From NCBI GenBank assembly GCA_031553875.1, contig JAVBKU010000007.1, positions 1 through 64,000 on the forward strand: a DNA stretch of 64,000 bases. Reading direction: 5' to 3'. Each line of letters opens with the position of its first letter. The first letter of the stretch is position 1. This stretch comes from JAVBKU01 sp031553875 (lineage in GTDB: Bacteria; Bacteroidota; Bacteroidia; Bacteroidales; Rikenellaceae). The notes beneath the pieces are model-generated. The model saw only the letters and a list, made by a program, of their open reading frames with translations, ran no database searches and had not been told where the DNA came from. A program made the translations under genes and the position numbers. Positions 17,944-27,443 of this stretch are shown here, one piece after another.

Positions 17944-19059
17944 CTAAACATTCTCCCAATTCCCCGACTTGTCGCTGCGCATGCAGGCATCGACTATCCT
18001 CATTATATATGTGGCGTCGGCGAACGAGGCGTACGTGGTCTTCCCTGTGAGGTAGCTACCCTCGGCAAGCGAACGGTAGAATTCCCTGAATCCGTTGGTG
18101 AAGGCATCGGCCCAGCCCACCGGGTGTCCCGAAGGAAGCGTGGCATAGCGGCTCACCGAGGGATCCACCGCGTCGGGCGAGGCGAACACCTGCCTCACGC
18201 CCTCCTCACGGCTGCCGATATGCAGGCGGTCGGACTGCTCCTGGTTCCACCTCATCGAGTAACGTTCGCAGTCGACGGAGATATACTGGCTGTTCTTATA
18301 CCCCGCGCTCACCTGCGACACTATGAGCGATCCGGGAGTACCGTCTTCAAGCTCAAAGAGTATCATGCCGCCGTCCTCGGTGTCGACCTTGAAGTCTACC
18401 TCCACATTGGGCGCTTCGGGTTTCTTGCGTATGTCATGCGCCCTGAAGTTGCGGGCATAGACCTTGGCCACCTTCTTACCGGTCACAGTCTGCGCCGTAT
18501 CGAACCAGTGTGATCCTATGTCGGCAAGGGCTCTCGATTCGCCCCCCTCGGAGGAGAGTACGCGCCAGTTGAAATCGGTATTGTATAGCAACCAGTCCTG
18601 TATGTAGTGACCGTGGAGGATGAAAAGTCGCCCTGCATCACCCTCGGCCATCCTCGCCCTCATCTCCTGCACCATGGCATTGTTGCGGTAATTGAAGTTG
18701 ACCCCTCCGGCAAGGCCTTTCTCTTTGGCAAGGCGCACCAGATTCTCTCCCTCGGCTACAGTCACGGCCAGTGGTTTTTCGCTGTAAACGTGTATACCGC
18801 GCTCGAGGGCATATTTATTGATCTCGTAGTGGGCCGTGTTGGGCGTACAATTGTGTATCACATCCGGCTTCTCGTTCTCGATCATCTCCCTGTAATCGGC
18901 ATAGGCATTAACCCCGAAAAATGCTTTCTGCTGTTCGAGTACAGCCTTATTAGGCTCCACAATGGCCACAAGTTCCAGCCCGGGAATACGCATTATCGAC
19001 TCGGCATGCTGCTTGCCTATGAGCCCCGTACCTATAAGTCCTACCTTTAATTTTTTCAT
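17944..19059 (-). CDS. Gfo/Idh/MocA family NAD(P)-dependent oxidoreductase
   Basis: A 371-aa cytoplasmic enzyme. The Rossmann motif is GLIGTGLIGKQHAESI. The signature VYSEKPLAV carries the Lys-Pro of the active site. A C-terminal alpha/beta substrate domain follows, with GSHWFDTAQ bearing a catalytic-type His. Relatives oxidise or reduce sugars, inositols and 3-keto-sugars at C2 or C3. It is separated from ccsA by repeat copy B. Its neighbourhood (GMC dehydrogenase, DUF1080 locus) suggests work on a keto-sugar. This is inference. Confidence 0.9.
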   Translation of the reverse strand: MKKLKVGLIGTGLIGKQHAESIMRIPGLELVAIVEPNKAVLEQQKAFFGVNAYADYREMIENEKPDVIHNCTPNTAHYEINKYALERGIHVYSEKPLAVTVAEGENLVRLAKEKGLAGGVNFNYRNNAMVQEMRARMAEGDAGRLFILHGHYIQDWLLYNTDFNWRVLSSEGGESRALADIGSHWFDTAQTVTGKKVAKVYARNFRAHDIRKKPEAPNVEVDFKVDTEDGGMILFELEDGTPGSLIVSQVSAGYKNSQYISVDCERYSMRWNQEQSDRLHIGSREEGVRQVFASPDAVDPSVSRYATLPSGHPVGWADAFTNGFREFYRSLAEGSYLTGKTTYASFADATYIMRIVDACMRSDKSGNWENV

Positions 19060-19080
19060 GTCGCAGATATATTTATGTTA

Positions 19081-19275
19081 AAAATAATCCGCCGCTTCGG
19101 GCTTCTGCCGGAAATAGGTCTCGTAAGGGAGATCACCTGAGCTACCGTGTAGCGAGGGAAGCCTCCCGGAAGAGACCCCGGCAGAAGACGCGGCTAGACC
19201 TTTTGCCTACTTTTGTGGCAATGACAAAAGTAGGTCGCCGAAGGCGAAAAATCATTATAATACCGTATATCAGTC
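19081..19275 (+). repeat. Structured dispersed repeat, copy B (subfamily 2)
   Basis: It has the same architecture as copy A. Two stems differ in compensating ways. The stem GCTAC/GTAGC replaces GTTAT/GTAAC of copy A. The long stem here is CCTACTTTTGT/ACAAAAGTAGG, where copy A has CCTACTTTTAG/CTAAAAGTAGG. The AT-rich tail (ACCGTATATCAG) is kept. It lies between the ccsA stop and the Gfo/Idh/MocA start, antisense to both. Confidence 0.9.
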
Positions 19276-19322
19276 AATTATTATTGATGGTTTAATCATT
19301 CTTCGGACTAAACAATTTATTT

Positions 19323-20096
19323 TTAATACACATGTATACTCCCCTGCGCCGAGGGCAGATAGTTCACCCCTATCCACGTTATCATCAAAAGTATAAAAGC
19401 TATGGGCAGCATCCACAACGTAAAACGCGGATAAGCCCCCCTCAGCCTCATATGTATGTATACGAGGTACGCCGCCGCCGTGATAAAAGCCCAGGTCTCC
19501 TTCGGGTCCCACGACCAGAACTGCCCCCATGCCTCCTTGGCCCACATCGCACCCATTATCATCCCCAACATCAGCAACCCGTACCCTGCATATACCAGGT
19601 CGTCGGTCAACACCCCGAGCCTGCCGTCCGCCTTGTCCCGCCCATACAGCTGCACAATCGCCGCCACCGCAGCCGCCCCTAACATCGCGTAGGAGAGGAT
19701 ATATACGGTGACGTGGGGTATAAACCAATGGCTCTGCAGCGCGGGCATCAACCCCGCAGAATGTATCTCGGGTCGGAACAGGTTGATGCACAGAAACACT
19801 CCACCCATCACCGCCGAGAACGACAGCAGCCACTTATACCCCCGTAGCTTGTATGCCGCAAAGCCCACCAGCGATATAAAGAACGCGTACCACAGCCTCG
19901 TTTCGCCAAGGGTGCGCAACGGCGGCCTGCCGAGATCGACCCATAACACCACGATAAACGTCACCACAGCTACAATCCCCACCGCCATCGACACCTCCGC
20001 AGCCACACGCCACGACGACCTGTACACAGTCATCGCCGCCACGGCCCAGCAGATAAGTGCCGGCAAGGCAAACCACATGAACTCATTCCACGCCAT
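19323..20096 (-). CDS. ccsA: Cytochrome c biogenesis protein CcsA (system II haem handling)
   Basis: A 257-aa polytopic protein with about eight TM helices and the tryptophan-rich haem-handling signature WGQFWSWDPKETW, with conserved His residues in flanking loops. With ResB it moves haem to the periplasm and attaches it to CXXCH motifs. Its start overlaps the end of the resB-like gene by 14 bp. It is the last gene of the run that begins with the gluconate-dehydrogenase-like subunit at 24647, so its likely client is the adjacent multihaem cytochrome. Confidence 0.9.
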   Translation of the reverse strand: MAWNEFMWFALPALICWAVAAMTVYRSSWRVAAEVSMAVGIVAVVTFIVVLWVDLGRPPLRTLGETRLWYAFFISLVGFAAYKLRGYKWLLSFSAVMGGVFLCINLFRPEIHSAGLMPALQSHWFIPHVTVYILSYAMLGAAAVAAIVQLYGRDKADGRLGVLTDDLVYAGYGLLMLGMIMGAMWAKEAWGQFWSWDPKETWAFITAAAYLVYIHMRLRGAYPRFTLWMLPIAFILLMITWIGVNYLPSAQGSIHVY

Positions 20097-21327
20097 CGCC
20101 CGCCTCCTTTCTTCTTCGTCCCGTCCAAAGCAGACATACCGATCCAGCCATCAACAAAGCCGCACCCACATACACCGCCCACATCCATGGGTCGTAAACC
20201 ACATTGAATATGCTGTACTGCGACATCTTCCCCGCCCCCGTATCGTATCCGTACTGATATATCTGCCATGCACCAATACGCATGGGTTTATTCACCTCCA
20301 CCACACCGGATTTAACAACGTTGCCCATCCCTTCCACCTCCACTTCCGAGGCAAAACCTTTCGGCTCGGGCCTGTCCATCACGATCATCCTGCCGGATTC
20401 TATTTCCAAACCCTCAAAAGCCTGCGCGGCGTTACCCCTGAACACCCAACCATCACGCTCCTCTCCCGAAACCATATTCACAGCCTTTACCCGCACGGCC
20501 TCCGCCGCCCCGGGCATCCCGACAGCCTTATAAACACCGTCCCCAGAGCGTGCCGCACGAGGTATATATTCTTCCACTGTCAACTCCCAACCACACAAAA
20601 AGGCTTTATCACCTACCCGCTCCAGGGAAGCGTATTGGGGCTTACCCTCCGGCACGAGCATCCATGTCTTTGTATCGAGCAGGGCCATCCGCGGAGCGTA
20701 CTCCTCCATTCGAAAGTCGGTGAGAGATATAGTAAACGGCAACCGGCGCAGTCGGCCCCTGTCATCCTGTCCGTGAGATTCGCCGTTACCCTCATAAACC
20801 TTAACGCGGTAGCTTTTCACATCCGCCGCACCGAAGCCCATGGCAAACAGCAATAACCACAGTCCAAGATGATTAAGGTAGAAGGCGTAATCCCCGGCAC
20901 GGAACCGGCACAGCCTTTTCGCCACGACCACCCCGAGGGACAACAGCAAGAAAAGGTATAAAAGCACGAACGGCCACGACACGGCCACCCGCCTCAATCC
21001 CACCATATAGTATATATCTCCCGATGCTGCCTCTGCGGCATCACCCTGCGGGATAAGGCCCATAAACAAGCACATCACGAGAATCGCCCCCGAAAGCGCC
21101 ACGGCCATAGGCGCTCCGGACAGCCACCTCACAAATGCGCTCTCCCGGAACATCGCACCCGCCACGATGGCAAGCACGAGCACTCCGCCCGATAGCAGAT
21201 TTACCGGCGCGGCGAACACCTCCGTATCTAAATACCCGGCAACAAGCTGCAACACTAACCCCGCAATGGCCACAACGGCCACGGCGACAAAGCTACGCCC
21301 GTATTCCTTTATGGTTTTACTGTTCAT
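20083..21327 (-). CDS. resB: Cytochrome c biogenesis protein ResB/CcsB
   Basis: A 414-aa membrane protein: four N-terminal TM helices (about 12-35, 40-62, 72-92 and 112-136), a fifth near 145-165, a large periplasmic domain (about 170-370) and a C-terminal helix. This matches the ResB-like subunit of the system II haem-ligation complex. In some Bacteroidetes ResB and CcsA are fused, whereas here they are separate overlapping genes. The cytochrome gene lies 29 bp upstream in the same operon. Confidence 0.85.
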   Translation of the reverse strand: MNSKTIKEYGRSFVAVAVVAIAGLVLQLVAGYLDTEVFAAPVNLLSGGVLVLAIVAGAMFRESAFVRWLSGAPMAVALSGAILVMCLFMGLIPQGDAAEAASGDIYYMVGLRRVAVSWPFVLLYLFLLLSLGVVVAKRLCRFRAGDYAFYLNHLGLWLLLFAMGFGAADVKSYRVKVYEGNGESHGQDDRGRLRRLPFTISLTDFRMEEYAPRMALLDTKTWMLVPEGKPQYASLERVGDKAFLCGWELTVEEYIPRAARSGDGVYKAVGMPGAAEAVRVKAVNMVSGEERDGWVFRGNAAQAFEGLEIESGRMIVMDRPEPKGFASEVEVEGMGNVVKSGVVEVNKPMRIGAWQIYQYGYDTGAGKMSQYSIFNVVYDPWMWAVYVGAALLMAGSVCLLWTGRRRKEAGDGVE

Positions 21328-21356
21328 CTACTCTCCCTCGCCGGCGAACGCGCACC

Positions 21357-22406
21357 CTATTTTTTATAGGTATGCGGAGCGGCGAATACGTCTTTCACCT
21401 GCTGTTCGGTGAGCGACGGATGGCACACGGCGCACGACTCCTTGGTCGTCCCCGAGTGGGGCTTATGGCAAGCCGTACAGCCTATTCCCTCATGGGCCCC
21501 GGTCACAGTACGGTCGTCCTCGGTACCGGCCTCATGGTGGTAGTTGGGCGAGTGGCACTGCATACACAGCAGGGTTGCGGGGTCCTTAGCCATATCCACC
21601 ACCCTCTCACCGTCGAGCATCCTCACAGGAGTGAGCATATCCGCCCTCAGGTGTATCTTGTCTGCCCTCACGTACAGCGAGATCACGGGATTGCGCTCCG
21701 ATTCCACCCTCTGCTTGCCTGTCATCGACACATAGCGCTCCGACACGGGATTGGGCGTATGCATCCTGTGGCACGCCAGGCACGGCACAGCGGGCTTGTC
21801 GGCCTGTTTCTCGTCTTTTATATGCCACTGCGTCTGATCGCCCTCGAGCGACATCAGGTCGTGGATATTACCCTCGTAGAACATCCCGTGACAACGGAAA
21901 CAGTCCCAGTAAGGCTTCTCCATAGCGTTATGGGTGCTGTCCATGAATATCTCCTTGTAGGTTACGGCATGGCCCCCTGCGAGCCACCCGGCATACTCGG
22001 CCCTGTGGCATGAGGCACACCTGTCGGCAACTTCCAGCACCTGCTCCTCGGAGAGGTGTATGTCGTCGTTATGCTTCTTGCCTCCGAAATGGGTAAAGAC
22101 CATATTGGCCTTCTCGGTCAGGGAGTGTATACCGTTAGACATGGCCGTGCCGTGACACTCTATGCAACTAACCTCGGCGTGAGCCGACGATAGCCACCTC
22201 TCGTGCGCCGGGGCCACCTCGTGGCACTGGGCGCAGGTACGGTCGGGGTCGAGCCTATTCCACGTCATGTAGCCTCCGCACACTATAAGTACGAATCCAC
22301 ACACTGCCAACCCTATGAGCCATCTGCGCTTTATCTTGCAGGCACACGTTTTGTTTTCGCTGCCGTTTGCGGCCTCAATGGCCGGCTCCTTCTTTGTCTT
22401 CTTCAT
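21357..22406 (-). CDS. Membrane-anchored octahaem-type multihaem cytochrome c (NapC/NirT-like N terminus)
   Basis: A 349-aa protein with one N-terminal TM (about 28-50) and eight CXXCH motifs: CAQCH, CIECH, CASCH, CFRCH, CLACH, CMQCH, CTACH and CAVCH. The start of the haem domain resembles NapC/NirT/NrfH quinol dehydrogenases. It should carry electrons in the periplasm between the GMC dehydrogenase and the quinone pool or a terminal acceptor. It lies 12 bp after the GMC gene and 29 bp before resB, so dehydrogenase, electron acceptor and haem-attachment machinery form one unit. Confidence 0.88.
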   Translation of the reverse strand: MKKTKKEPAIEAANGSENKTCACKIKRRWLIGLAVCGFVLIVCGGYMTWNRLDPDRTCAQCHEVAPAHERWLSSAHAEVSCIECHGTAMSNGIHSLTEKANMVFTHFGGKKHNDDIHLSEEQVLEVADRCASCHRAEYAGWLAGGHAVTYKEIFMDSTHNAMEKPYWDCFRCHGMFYEGNIHDLMSLEGDQTQWHIKDEKQADKPAVPCLACHRMHTPNPVSERYVSMTGKQRVESERNPVISLYVRADKIHLRADMLTPVRMLDGERVVDMAKDPATLLCMQCHSPNYHHEAGTEDDRTVTGAHEGIGCTACHKPHSGTTKESCAVCHPSLTEQQVKDVFAAPHTYKK

Positions 22407-22418
22407 ACGTCTGGGGAT

Positions 22419-24089
22419 CTACGCTTTTTTTATGGCATCGAAGTTATTGACTATGTATTCGCCCGTACGGAACGCCGTGGCCATGATGGTGAGCACAGGG
22501 TTGAAACCGCCGTTAGAGACCAGCACGCTGCCGTCGGCAATGAACAGGTTGGCGATATCGTGTACCTGGCAATGGGAGTTGACCACCGAACTTGCGGGGT
22601 CGTTACCCATGCGGCACGTGCCGGCCTGATGCTGTCCTCCGCTGGGTCCGCGGCTGTGCTGGGCGGCGTCGGCCTCGACGTCCTGGCGCCATGTCTTTAT
22701 AGCTCCGGCGGCCAGGAGTATCTCCTCGGCTTTCTTGGCGAGGAATATCTTATGCTTAAGGTCGAGGGGATGAGGGCTTCCGGATAGCTTAACCACGGGT
22801 ATACCCCAGAAGTCTTTGACGGTGGGATCTACCGTCACCCTCGAATCGGCCACCGGCATCTCCTGTATCGGGCCCATCATGCGCCCCATACGGTAGAAGT
22901 TATTGCGCTGGAAATCCTTGTGTTCCTGGCCCCACTTCGGCTCGCCCTTGGGCCTCCAACGAGCGAAGGCGTATGGCATCCTGTAGAATTCGTTGGCCAG
23001 CAGACCGCCGCCTACTATATCGGGATTGCCGTGGTTGTAGTCGCACACGGCCATCGTCGCTCCCGGCCCTTCGTAGTCGAGTATGTCGAAGTCGAACAGC
23101 CCCGTAGCCCCCGTGTAGGCATGGCCCTGGAGGTTGCGCCCCACCTGGTCGTGGTTGTTACCCGCGCCGTTAGGGTGGAGTTTGGACTTTGAGTTGAGCA
23201 GCAGTCGCGCCGTCTCGGTGGCCGCGCCTGATATGATGACCACGTCCGCGGTCTGTATGCGGGACTTACCCCGGCCGTCGAAATATTTCACCCCCGTAGC
23301 CTTGCCCCGGTCGTCGACCATGATCTCCGCCACCATACACGAGGTGCGCACTTCGCAATTACCCGTCGCCATCGCCACAGGGATCACGGTGTTCTGCGTA
23401 CCGTTCTTGGCATCCACCGGACACGCCCCGCCGATACACGTACGGTTACGTATACAACCCGCCCTGCCGTTGTAGGGGACCGAGTTACGCAGCATGGGGA
23501 TGGGAAATGGGTGAAGACCCAGCTTCTCGCACGCTTCCCACAACACCTTGCCCTCCCTCGCTTGCTCGAACGGCGGCATGGGATAGGGCTTGTTGCGAGG
23601 CCCTGCGAAAGGGTTCGTCTCATCACCCGACACGCCGACTTCCCACTCGGCTTTCTCGTAGTATGGCTCAAGTTCCTCGTATGTTATCGGCCAGTCGGCG
23701 AGCGTCGAGCCCTCCACTTCGCCGTATGTACTCTTTAATCTGAAATCCTGCGGCATAAAGCGCCACGCCATGGCCCCGTAGCTCACCGTGCCCGAGCCCA
23801 CGCAGGCGGCGTTCATGTTGTACCCTCCGTCGCCGGGCCTGAGTATCTTTCGCGTGCCGTCGGCAAGCTCCAATACCCTGGGATTTTTATGCACATCCGG
23901 CCCGAAAGCAGTGTCGAGGTCACTTATGCGCTGCGATATAAGTTCATCGTTGATATGCTTGTCATACACGGGCCACTCGCCCCTCTCCATCAGCACCACG
24001 GTGAGGCCGCCTACGGCCAACTCCTTGGCCACGACGCCTCCGCCGGCGCCCGCCCCCACGACTATCGCATTAACGTGTTTGTTATCCAT
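22419..24089 (-). CDS. GMC-family FAD oxidoreductase (sugar dehydrogenase catalytic subunit)
   Basis: A 556-aa enzyme. The N-terminal FAD-binding motif is VVGAGAGGGVVAKEL. The C-terminal GMC domain carries the catalytic His in QHQAGTCRMG and the partner Asn in GGFNPVLT. It is closest in type to gluconate-2-dehydrogenase and glucoside-3-dehydrogenase large subunits. It has no signal of its own, so it probably crosses the membrane as a complex with the Tat-bearing subunit encoded 3 bp upstream. The plausible reaction is oxidation of a sugar or glycoside, with electrons passed to the adjacent cytochrome. Confidence 0.9.
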   Translation of the reverse strand: MDNKHVNAIVVGAGAGGGVVAKELAVGGLTVVLMERGEWPVYDKHINDELISQRISDLDTAFGPDVHKNPRVLELADGTRKILRPGDGGYNMNAACVGSGTVSYGAMAWRFMPQDFRLKSTYGEVEGSTLADWPITYEELEPYYEKAEWEVGVSGDETNPFAGPRNKPYPMPPFEQAREGKVLWEACEKLGLHPFPIPMLRNSVPYNGRAGCIRNRTCIGGACPVDAKNGTQNTVIPVAMATGNCEVRTSCMVAEIMVDDRGKATGVKYFDGRGKSRIQTADVVIISGAATETARLLLNSKSKLHPNGAGNNHDQVGRNLQGHAYTGATGLFDFDILDYEGPGATMAVCDYNHGNPDIVGGGLLANEFYRMPYAFARWRPKGEPKWGQEHKDFQRNNFYRMGRMMGPIQEMPVADSRVTVDPTVKDFWGIPVVKLSGSPHPLDLKHKIFLAKKAEEILLAAGAIKTWRQDVEADAAQHSRGPSGGQHQAGTCRMGNDPASSVVNSHCQVHDIANLFIADGSVLVSNGGFNPVLTIMATAFRTGEYIVNNFDAIKKA

Positions 24090-24092
24090 AGC

Positions 24093-24647
24093 CTACTTAT
24101 ATCTGTTTTGACCTACCACGAGCGGATAGTCGAGTTTTAACATCTTATAGCTTACATAATCCTTGTTGCCCCCGTGGCGCGGCGAGCCGTAGAAGCCCTG
24201 CATGACGCGCGTCACGAGTTTGCTCATGAACTCTTTCTGGTCCACTCCGTCCCAGTACGACACCGGCATATCGCCCCTCTCCATGGCTTCCATAATAGCT
24301 ATCTGCTCATAGGGCGACAGATGCTCAAAAGGCATACGCATCAGATCCTGACTGAAAGCCTCCAGCGCCTTCACCCCCTGGGCGAAGAGCCCCCTCTCGG
24401 CGGGGAAGCGCGTGGCGCACTGCTTGTCGATAAAGTTGACCACCCCGGCTTCGACGGCCCCCGGGTCCTGGTCGGTGGGTATTATACGCTCGCATAGGTG
24501 CGTAAGGCACAAGGCCTCTTCATCTGTGAGCACCCGCAGACCCTCGCCCGAAGAAGACGATGAGCACGACGGCAGTATCGGCGCGAGCATCACCCCACCC
24601 GACATCAGTCCCAGCCTTTTGAGAAATTCTCTTCTGGTATACGACAT
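24093..24647 (-). CDS. Gluconate 2-dehydrogenase subunit 3 family protein, Tat-exported
   Basis: A 184-aa protein. The N terminus TRREFLKRLGLMSGG is a clear Tat signal, followed by a Cys that may be lipidated (PSCSS). The body matches the subunit 3 family (TDEEALCLTHLCERIIPTD and FIDKQC). It acts as the chaperone or export partner of the GMC subunit. It is the first gene of the six-gene minus-strand run that ends with the Gfo/Idh/MocA gene. Confidence 0.88.
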   Translation of the reverse strand: MSYTRREFLKRLGLMSGGVMLAPILPSCSSSSSGEGLRVLTDEEALCLTHLCERIIPTDQDPGAVEAGVVNFIDKQCATRFPAERGLFAQGVKALEAFSQDLMRMPFEHLSPYEQIAIMEAMERGDMPVSYWDGVDQKEFMSKLVTRVMQGFYGSPRHGGNKDYVSYKMLKLDYPLVVGQNRYK

Positions 24648-24830
24648 AATGTTTTATATGAAGTTTAGGTATTATTATTCTAACAGGCGCATCCGTTCTA
24701 TCCCACCGTCACCTCCCTTATCACAAACTCCCTATCGCTCACGGTGTTCCCATTCAGTCTCCCGCCACCCCTCCCGCCACCCTCCGGCACACCCTTGTGG
24801 AGATATTCAAAAAATATCGCGCGAGCTTGA

Positions 24831-24861
24831 TTGTAAATATATAAATAATTATATAACTTTA
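24831..24861 (+). promoter_or_regulatory. Candidate Bacteroidetes promoter for the isomerase-DUF1080 operon
   Basis: TTG (24831-24833), a 20-bp spacer and TAACTTTA (24854-24861, 7 of 8 to TAnnTTTG) lie 78 bp before the start at 24939. The rest of the 291-bp divergent gap (24648-24938) shows no gene. Confidence 0.55.
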
Positions 24862-24938
24862 CCCTCATATGCGAAATTTCCCGCACAACTTTCCAGACTA
24901 TTATTCCTTACATTCCTAACTTCATAAAAATCCTAAAA

Positions 24939-25823
24939 ATGAACAGACGTGACTTTTTAAAGAAGAGCATCTTCGCCACGGCAGGTATCGTCGTGGGAGG
25001 TTCTGCCATCTCGAGTCTCGCGGGTCTGAGCGGATGCTCCACAGCCCCCGCACAGAAGAGAATAGGGCTCCAGCTCTATTCCCTGCGCGAAGCCATGAAA
25101 GAAGATCCCGCAGGCACGCTCGAATTGGTAGCCAAGATGGGCTACAAGGAGCTCGAGACAGCCTCTTACAAGGAGGGACTGATCTACGGTTACGCCCCCG
25201 CGGAATTCCGCAAGATCGTCGAAGATCTCGGCATGAAGGTCTCCAGCGCACACACCAAGCCCGCCGACCCTCTCACAGCCGAGAACGCTGAGGAGATGTA
25301 CGCATGGTGGGACAAGAACCTCGACGACCACGCCGCCGCAGGTTGCAAGTACGTGATCCAGCCCTCTATGCCCATCGGCCCCACGCTCGAGGACGTAAAG
25401 CGCTATTGCGACTACTACAACCGTATCGGCGAGATGGCTAAGAGCCGTAACATCCGCACCGGTTTCCACAACCACGCCAAGGAATTCCTGCCTATCGACG
25501 GGGAGATCATGTACGATTACATGCTTAACAATACCGACGCCGACAAGGTTGTCTTCGAGTTGGACGTATATTGGGCCAATAAGGCAGGAGTGTCGCCCGT
25601 GGAATACCTTAATAAGTATGCTGGCCGCTTCCCCGTGCTCCACATCAAGGATGAGGACATCATCGGCGACAGTGGCGAACTCGACTTCAAGTCGATCTTC
25701 GAAGCCGCCTACGCCCAGGGCATGACAGATTACTATGTAGAGGTGGAACGCTACACACTGCCTCCGGTGAACTGCGTGGAAAAGAGCTACGACTTCCTCT
25801 ACGGCGCCGACTACGTGAAATAA
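24939..25823 (+). CDS. Sugar phosphate isomerase/epimerase family protein, Tat-exported
   Basis: A 294-aa protein. NRRDFLKKSIFATAG is a Tat signal, and a Cys in LSGCS suggests possible lipidation. The body is a TIM barrel of the AP-endonuclease-2 family. Candidate metal ligands are seen in FHNHAKEF, FELDVYW, LHIKDED and YVEVERY. Exported members of this family sit beside DUF1080 hydrolases and Gfo/Idh enzymes in gut Bacteroidetes loci that handle 3-keto-glycosides. It is the first gene of a three-gene plus-strand operon, with 35 bp to the next start. Confidence 0.88.
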   Translation: MNRRDFLKKSIFATAGIVVGGSAISSLAGLSGCSTAPAQKRIGLQLYSLREAMKEDPAGTLELVAKMGYKELETASYKEGLIYGYAPAEFRKIVEDLGMKVSSAHTKPADPLTAENAEEMYAWWDKNLDDHAAAGCKYVIQPSMPIGPTLEDVKRYCDYYNRIGEMAKSRNIRTGFHNHAKEFLPIDGEIMYDYMLNNTDADKVVFELDVYWANKAGVSPVEYLNKYAGRFPVLHIKDEDIIGDSGELDFKSIFEAAYAQGMTDYYVEVERYTLPPVNCVEKSYDFLYGADYVK

Positions 25824-25858
25824 ACCCTATTCCAAAAAACCTATAACTTCAAAAGATA

Positions 25859-27334
25859 ATGACTAAAGATAAAATATCGAGGAGGGATTTCCTCAAAAAG
25901 GGCGCCGCGGGTCTGGCTATAACCGTTGTTCCGAGCAGCGTATTGGGTAAGGCCGCAGGCAAGAAGACCGCGCCTTCGGATAAGCTCAACATCGCCGGCG
26001 TGGGTGTCGGCGGCCGTGGTTTGGCCGTACTGAAAGAGATGGAAACCCAGAACATCGTGGGCCTCTGCGACGTAGACTGGAAATATGCCGACGGCGCCTT
26101 CAAGCGCTACCCCAACGCCAAGAAGTACAAGGACTTCCGCAAGATGTACGATGAGCTTGGTAAATCTATCGACGCCGTGATGGTGGCCACATCGGACCAC
26201 ACACACGCCGTGGTAGCTGCCTCTGCTATGGAGATGGGCAAGCACGTTTACGTGGAAAAACCTCTCACGCACACCGTATACGAATCGCGTCTGCTGACCA
26301 AGATGGCCGACAAATACCAGCTCGCCACCCAGATGGGTAACCAGGGTGCCTCTGAGGCCGGTGTAAACCAGATTTGCGACTGGATATGGAACGGCGAGAT
26401 CGGCGAGATCACCAAGGTCGAAGCCTTCACCGACCGCCCCATCTGGCCGCAGGGTCTCACCCGCCCCGCTCAGGTAGATCCCATTCCCGACACTCTCGAC
26501 TGGGACCTGTTCATCGGCCCGGCCCCCATGCGCCCCTTCAACCACATCTACTCTCCGTGGAACTGGCGCGGATGGTGGGATTTCGGTACCGGCGCCCTCG
26601 GCGATATGGCTTGCCATATCCTCCAGCCCGTATCCAAGGCCCTCAAGCTCGGTTATCCCACTCAGGTACAGGGCAGTTCTACGCCCCTGTTGACAGAGTG
26701 CGCCCCCAACGCCCAGATCGTGAAGTACGTATTCCCCGCCAGGGACAACATGGCCAAGGTAGCCATGCCCGAAGTGGAGGTCGTATGGTATGACGGCGGC
26801 CTTAAGCCCGAACGCCCCAAGGGTATGCCCGAAGGCAAAGAACTCAATTTCAATGGAGGTGCCGTGATCTTCCACGGTACTAAGGACACCCTGATCTGCG
26901 GTTGTTACGGCCGTCGTCCGTGGCTGATCTCCGGCCGCACGCCGAGCGTTCCCGCCATGAACAGGGAGGTGACCGAAGGCCACTACATGGACTTCGTGCG
27001 CGCCGCCAAGGAAAAGGCTGCAAACCGCGTTCAGACAGCGTCGCCCTTCTCTGAAGCAGGCCCGCTCAATGAAATGGTGGTTATGGGTGTTCTTGGCGTA
27101 CGCCTCCAGGGCCTCAACAAGGTACTCCAATGGGACGGTGCTAACATGAAGTTCACCAACATCACTCCCGACGAAACGCTCAAGATCATGGTCGAGGACG
27201 GCTTCAGCATCAAGGACGGACACCCCACCTTCAACAAGGTATGGACCGATCCGTTCAATGCTCTGGCCTTCGCCCAGGAGCTTATCAAGCACAACTACCG
27301 CGACGGGTGGAAGCTGCCCGATATGCCTAAGTAA
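25859..27334 (+). CDS. Gfo/Idh/MocA family oxidoreductase, Tat-exported
   Basis: A 491-aa protein with Tat signal SRRDFLKKGAAG, a Rossmann motif IAGVGVGGRG and the active-site signature YVEKPLTH. Its long C-terminal substrate domain is larger than in the cytoplasmic homologue at 17944. Tat export allows a pre-bound NAD cofactor to be carried to the periplasm, as in glycosidase-like and oxidoreductase relatives. Operon position with the isomerase and DUF1080 gene suggests redox chemistry at a sugar C3. This is inferred from context. Confidence 0.9.
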   Translation: MTKDKISRRDFLKKGAAGLAITVVPSSVLGKAAGKKTAPSDKLNIAGVGVGGRGLAVLKEMETQNIVGLCDVDWKYADGAFKRYPNAKKYKDFRKMYDELGKSIDAVMVATSDHTHAVVAASAMEMGKHVYVEKPLTHTVYESRLLTKMADKYQLATQMGNQGASEAGVNQICDWIWNGEIGEITKVEAFTDRPIWPQGLTRPAQVDPIPDTLDWDLFIGPAPMRPFNHIYSPWNWRGWWDFGTGALGDMACHILQPVSKALKLGYPTQVQGSSTPLLTECAPNAQIVKYVFPARDNMAKVAMPEVEVVWYDGGLKPERPKGMPEGKELNFNGGAVIFHGTKDTLICGCYGRRPWLISGRTPSVPAMNREVTEGHYMDFVRAAKEKAANRVQTASPFSEAGPLNEMVVMGVLGVRLQGLNKVLQWDGANMKFTNITPDETLKIMVEDGFSIKDGHPTFNKVWTDPFNALAFAQELIKHNYRDGWKLPDMPK

Positions 27335-27348
27335 TATTCCTTCCGCGC

Positions 27349-27379
27349 GGCCGGAGGAGCTCGTGAAGCTCTTCCGGCC
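27349..27379 (+). terminator. Intercistronic hairpin
   Basis: GGCCGGAGGAGCT pairs with AGCTCTTCCGGCC with one mismatch and a 5-nt loop. The following T content is weak. It may partly terminate transcription or stabilise the upstream mRNA between the Gfo/Idh/MocA gene and the DUF1080 gene. Confidence 0.5.
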
Positions 27380-27443
27380 GTATCGGTTTCCGAGCGGATA
27401 CTGCCTCATAACAGCAATAAACCTTTAAAATCTTAATATCATT

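Noticed and set aside
24412..24927. Plus-strand 171-aa frame over the subunit 3 gene
   Set aside because: It is antisense to a gene with a convincing Tat signal and family motifs.
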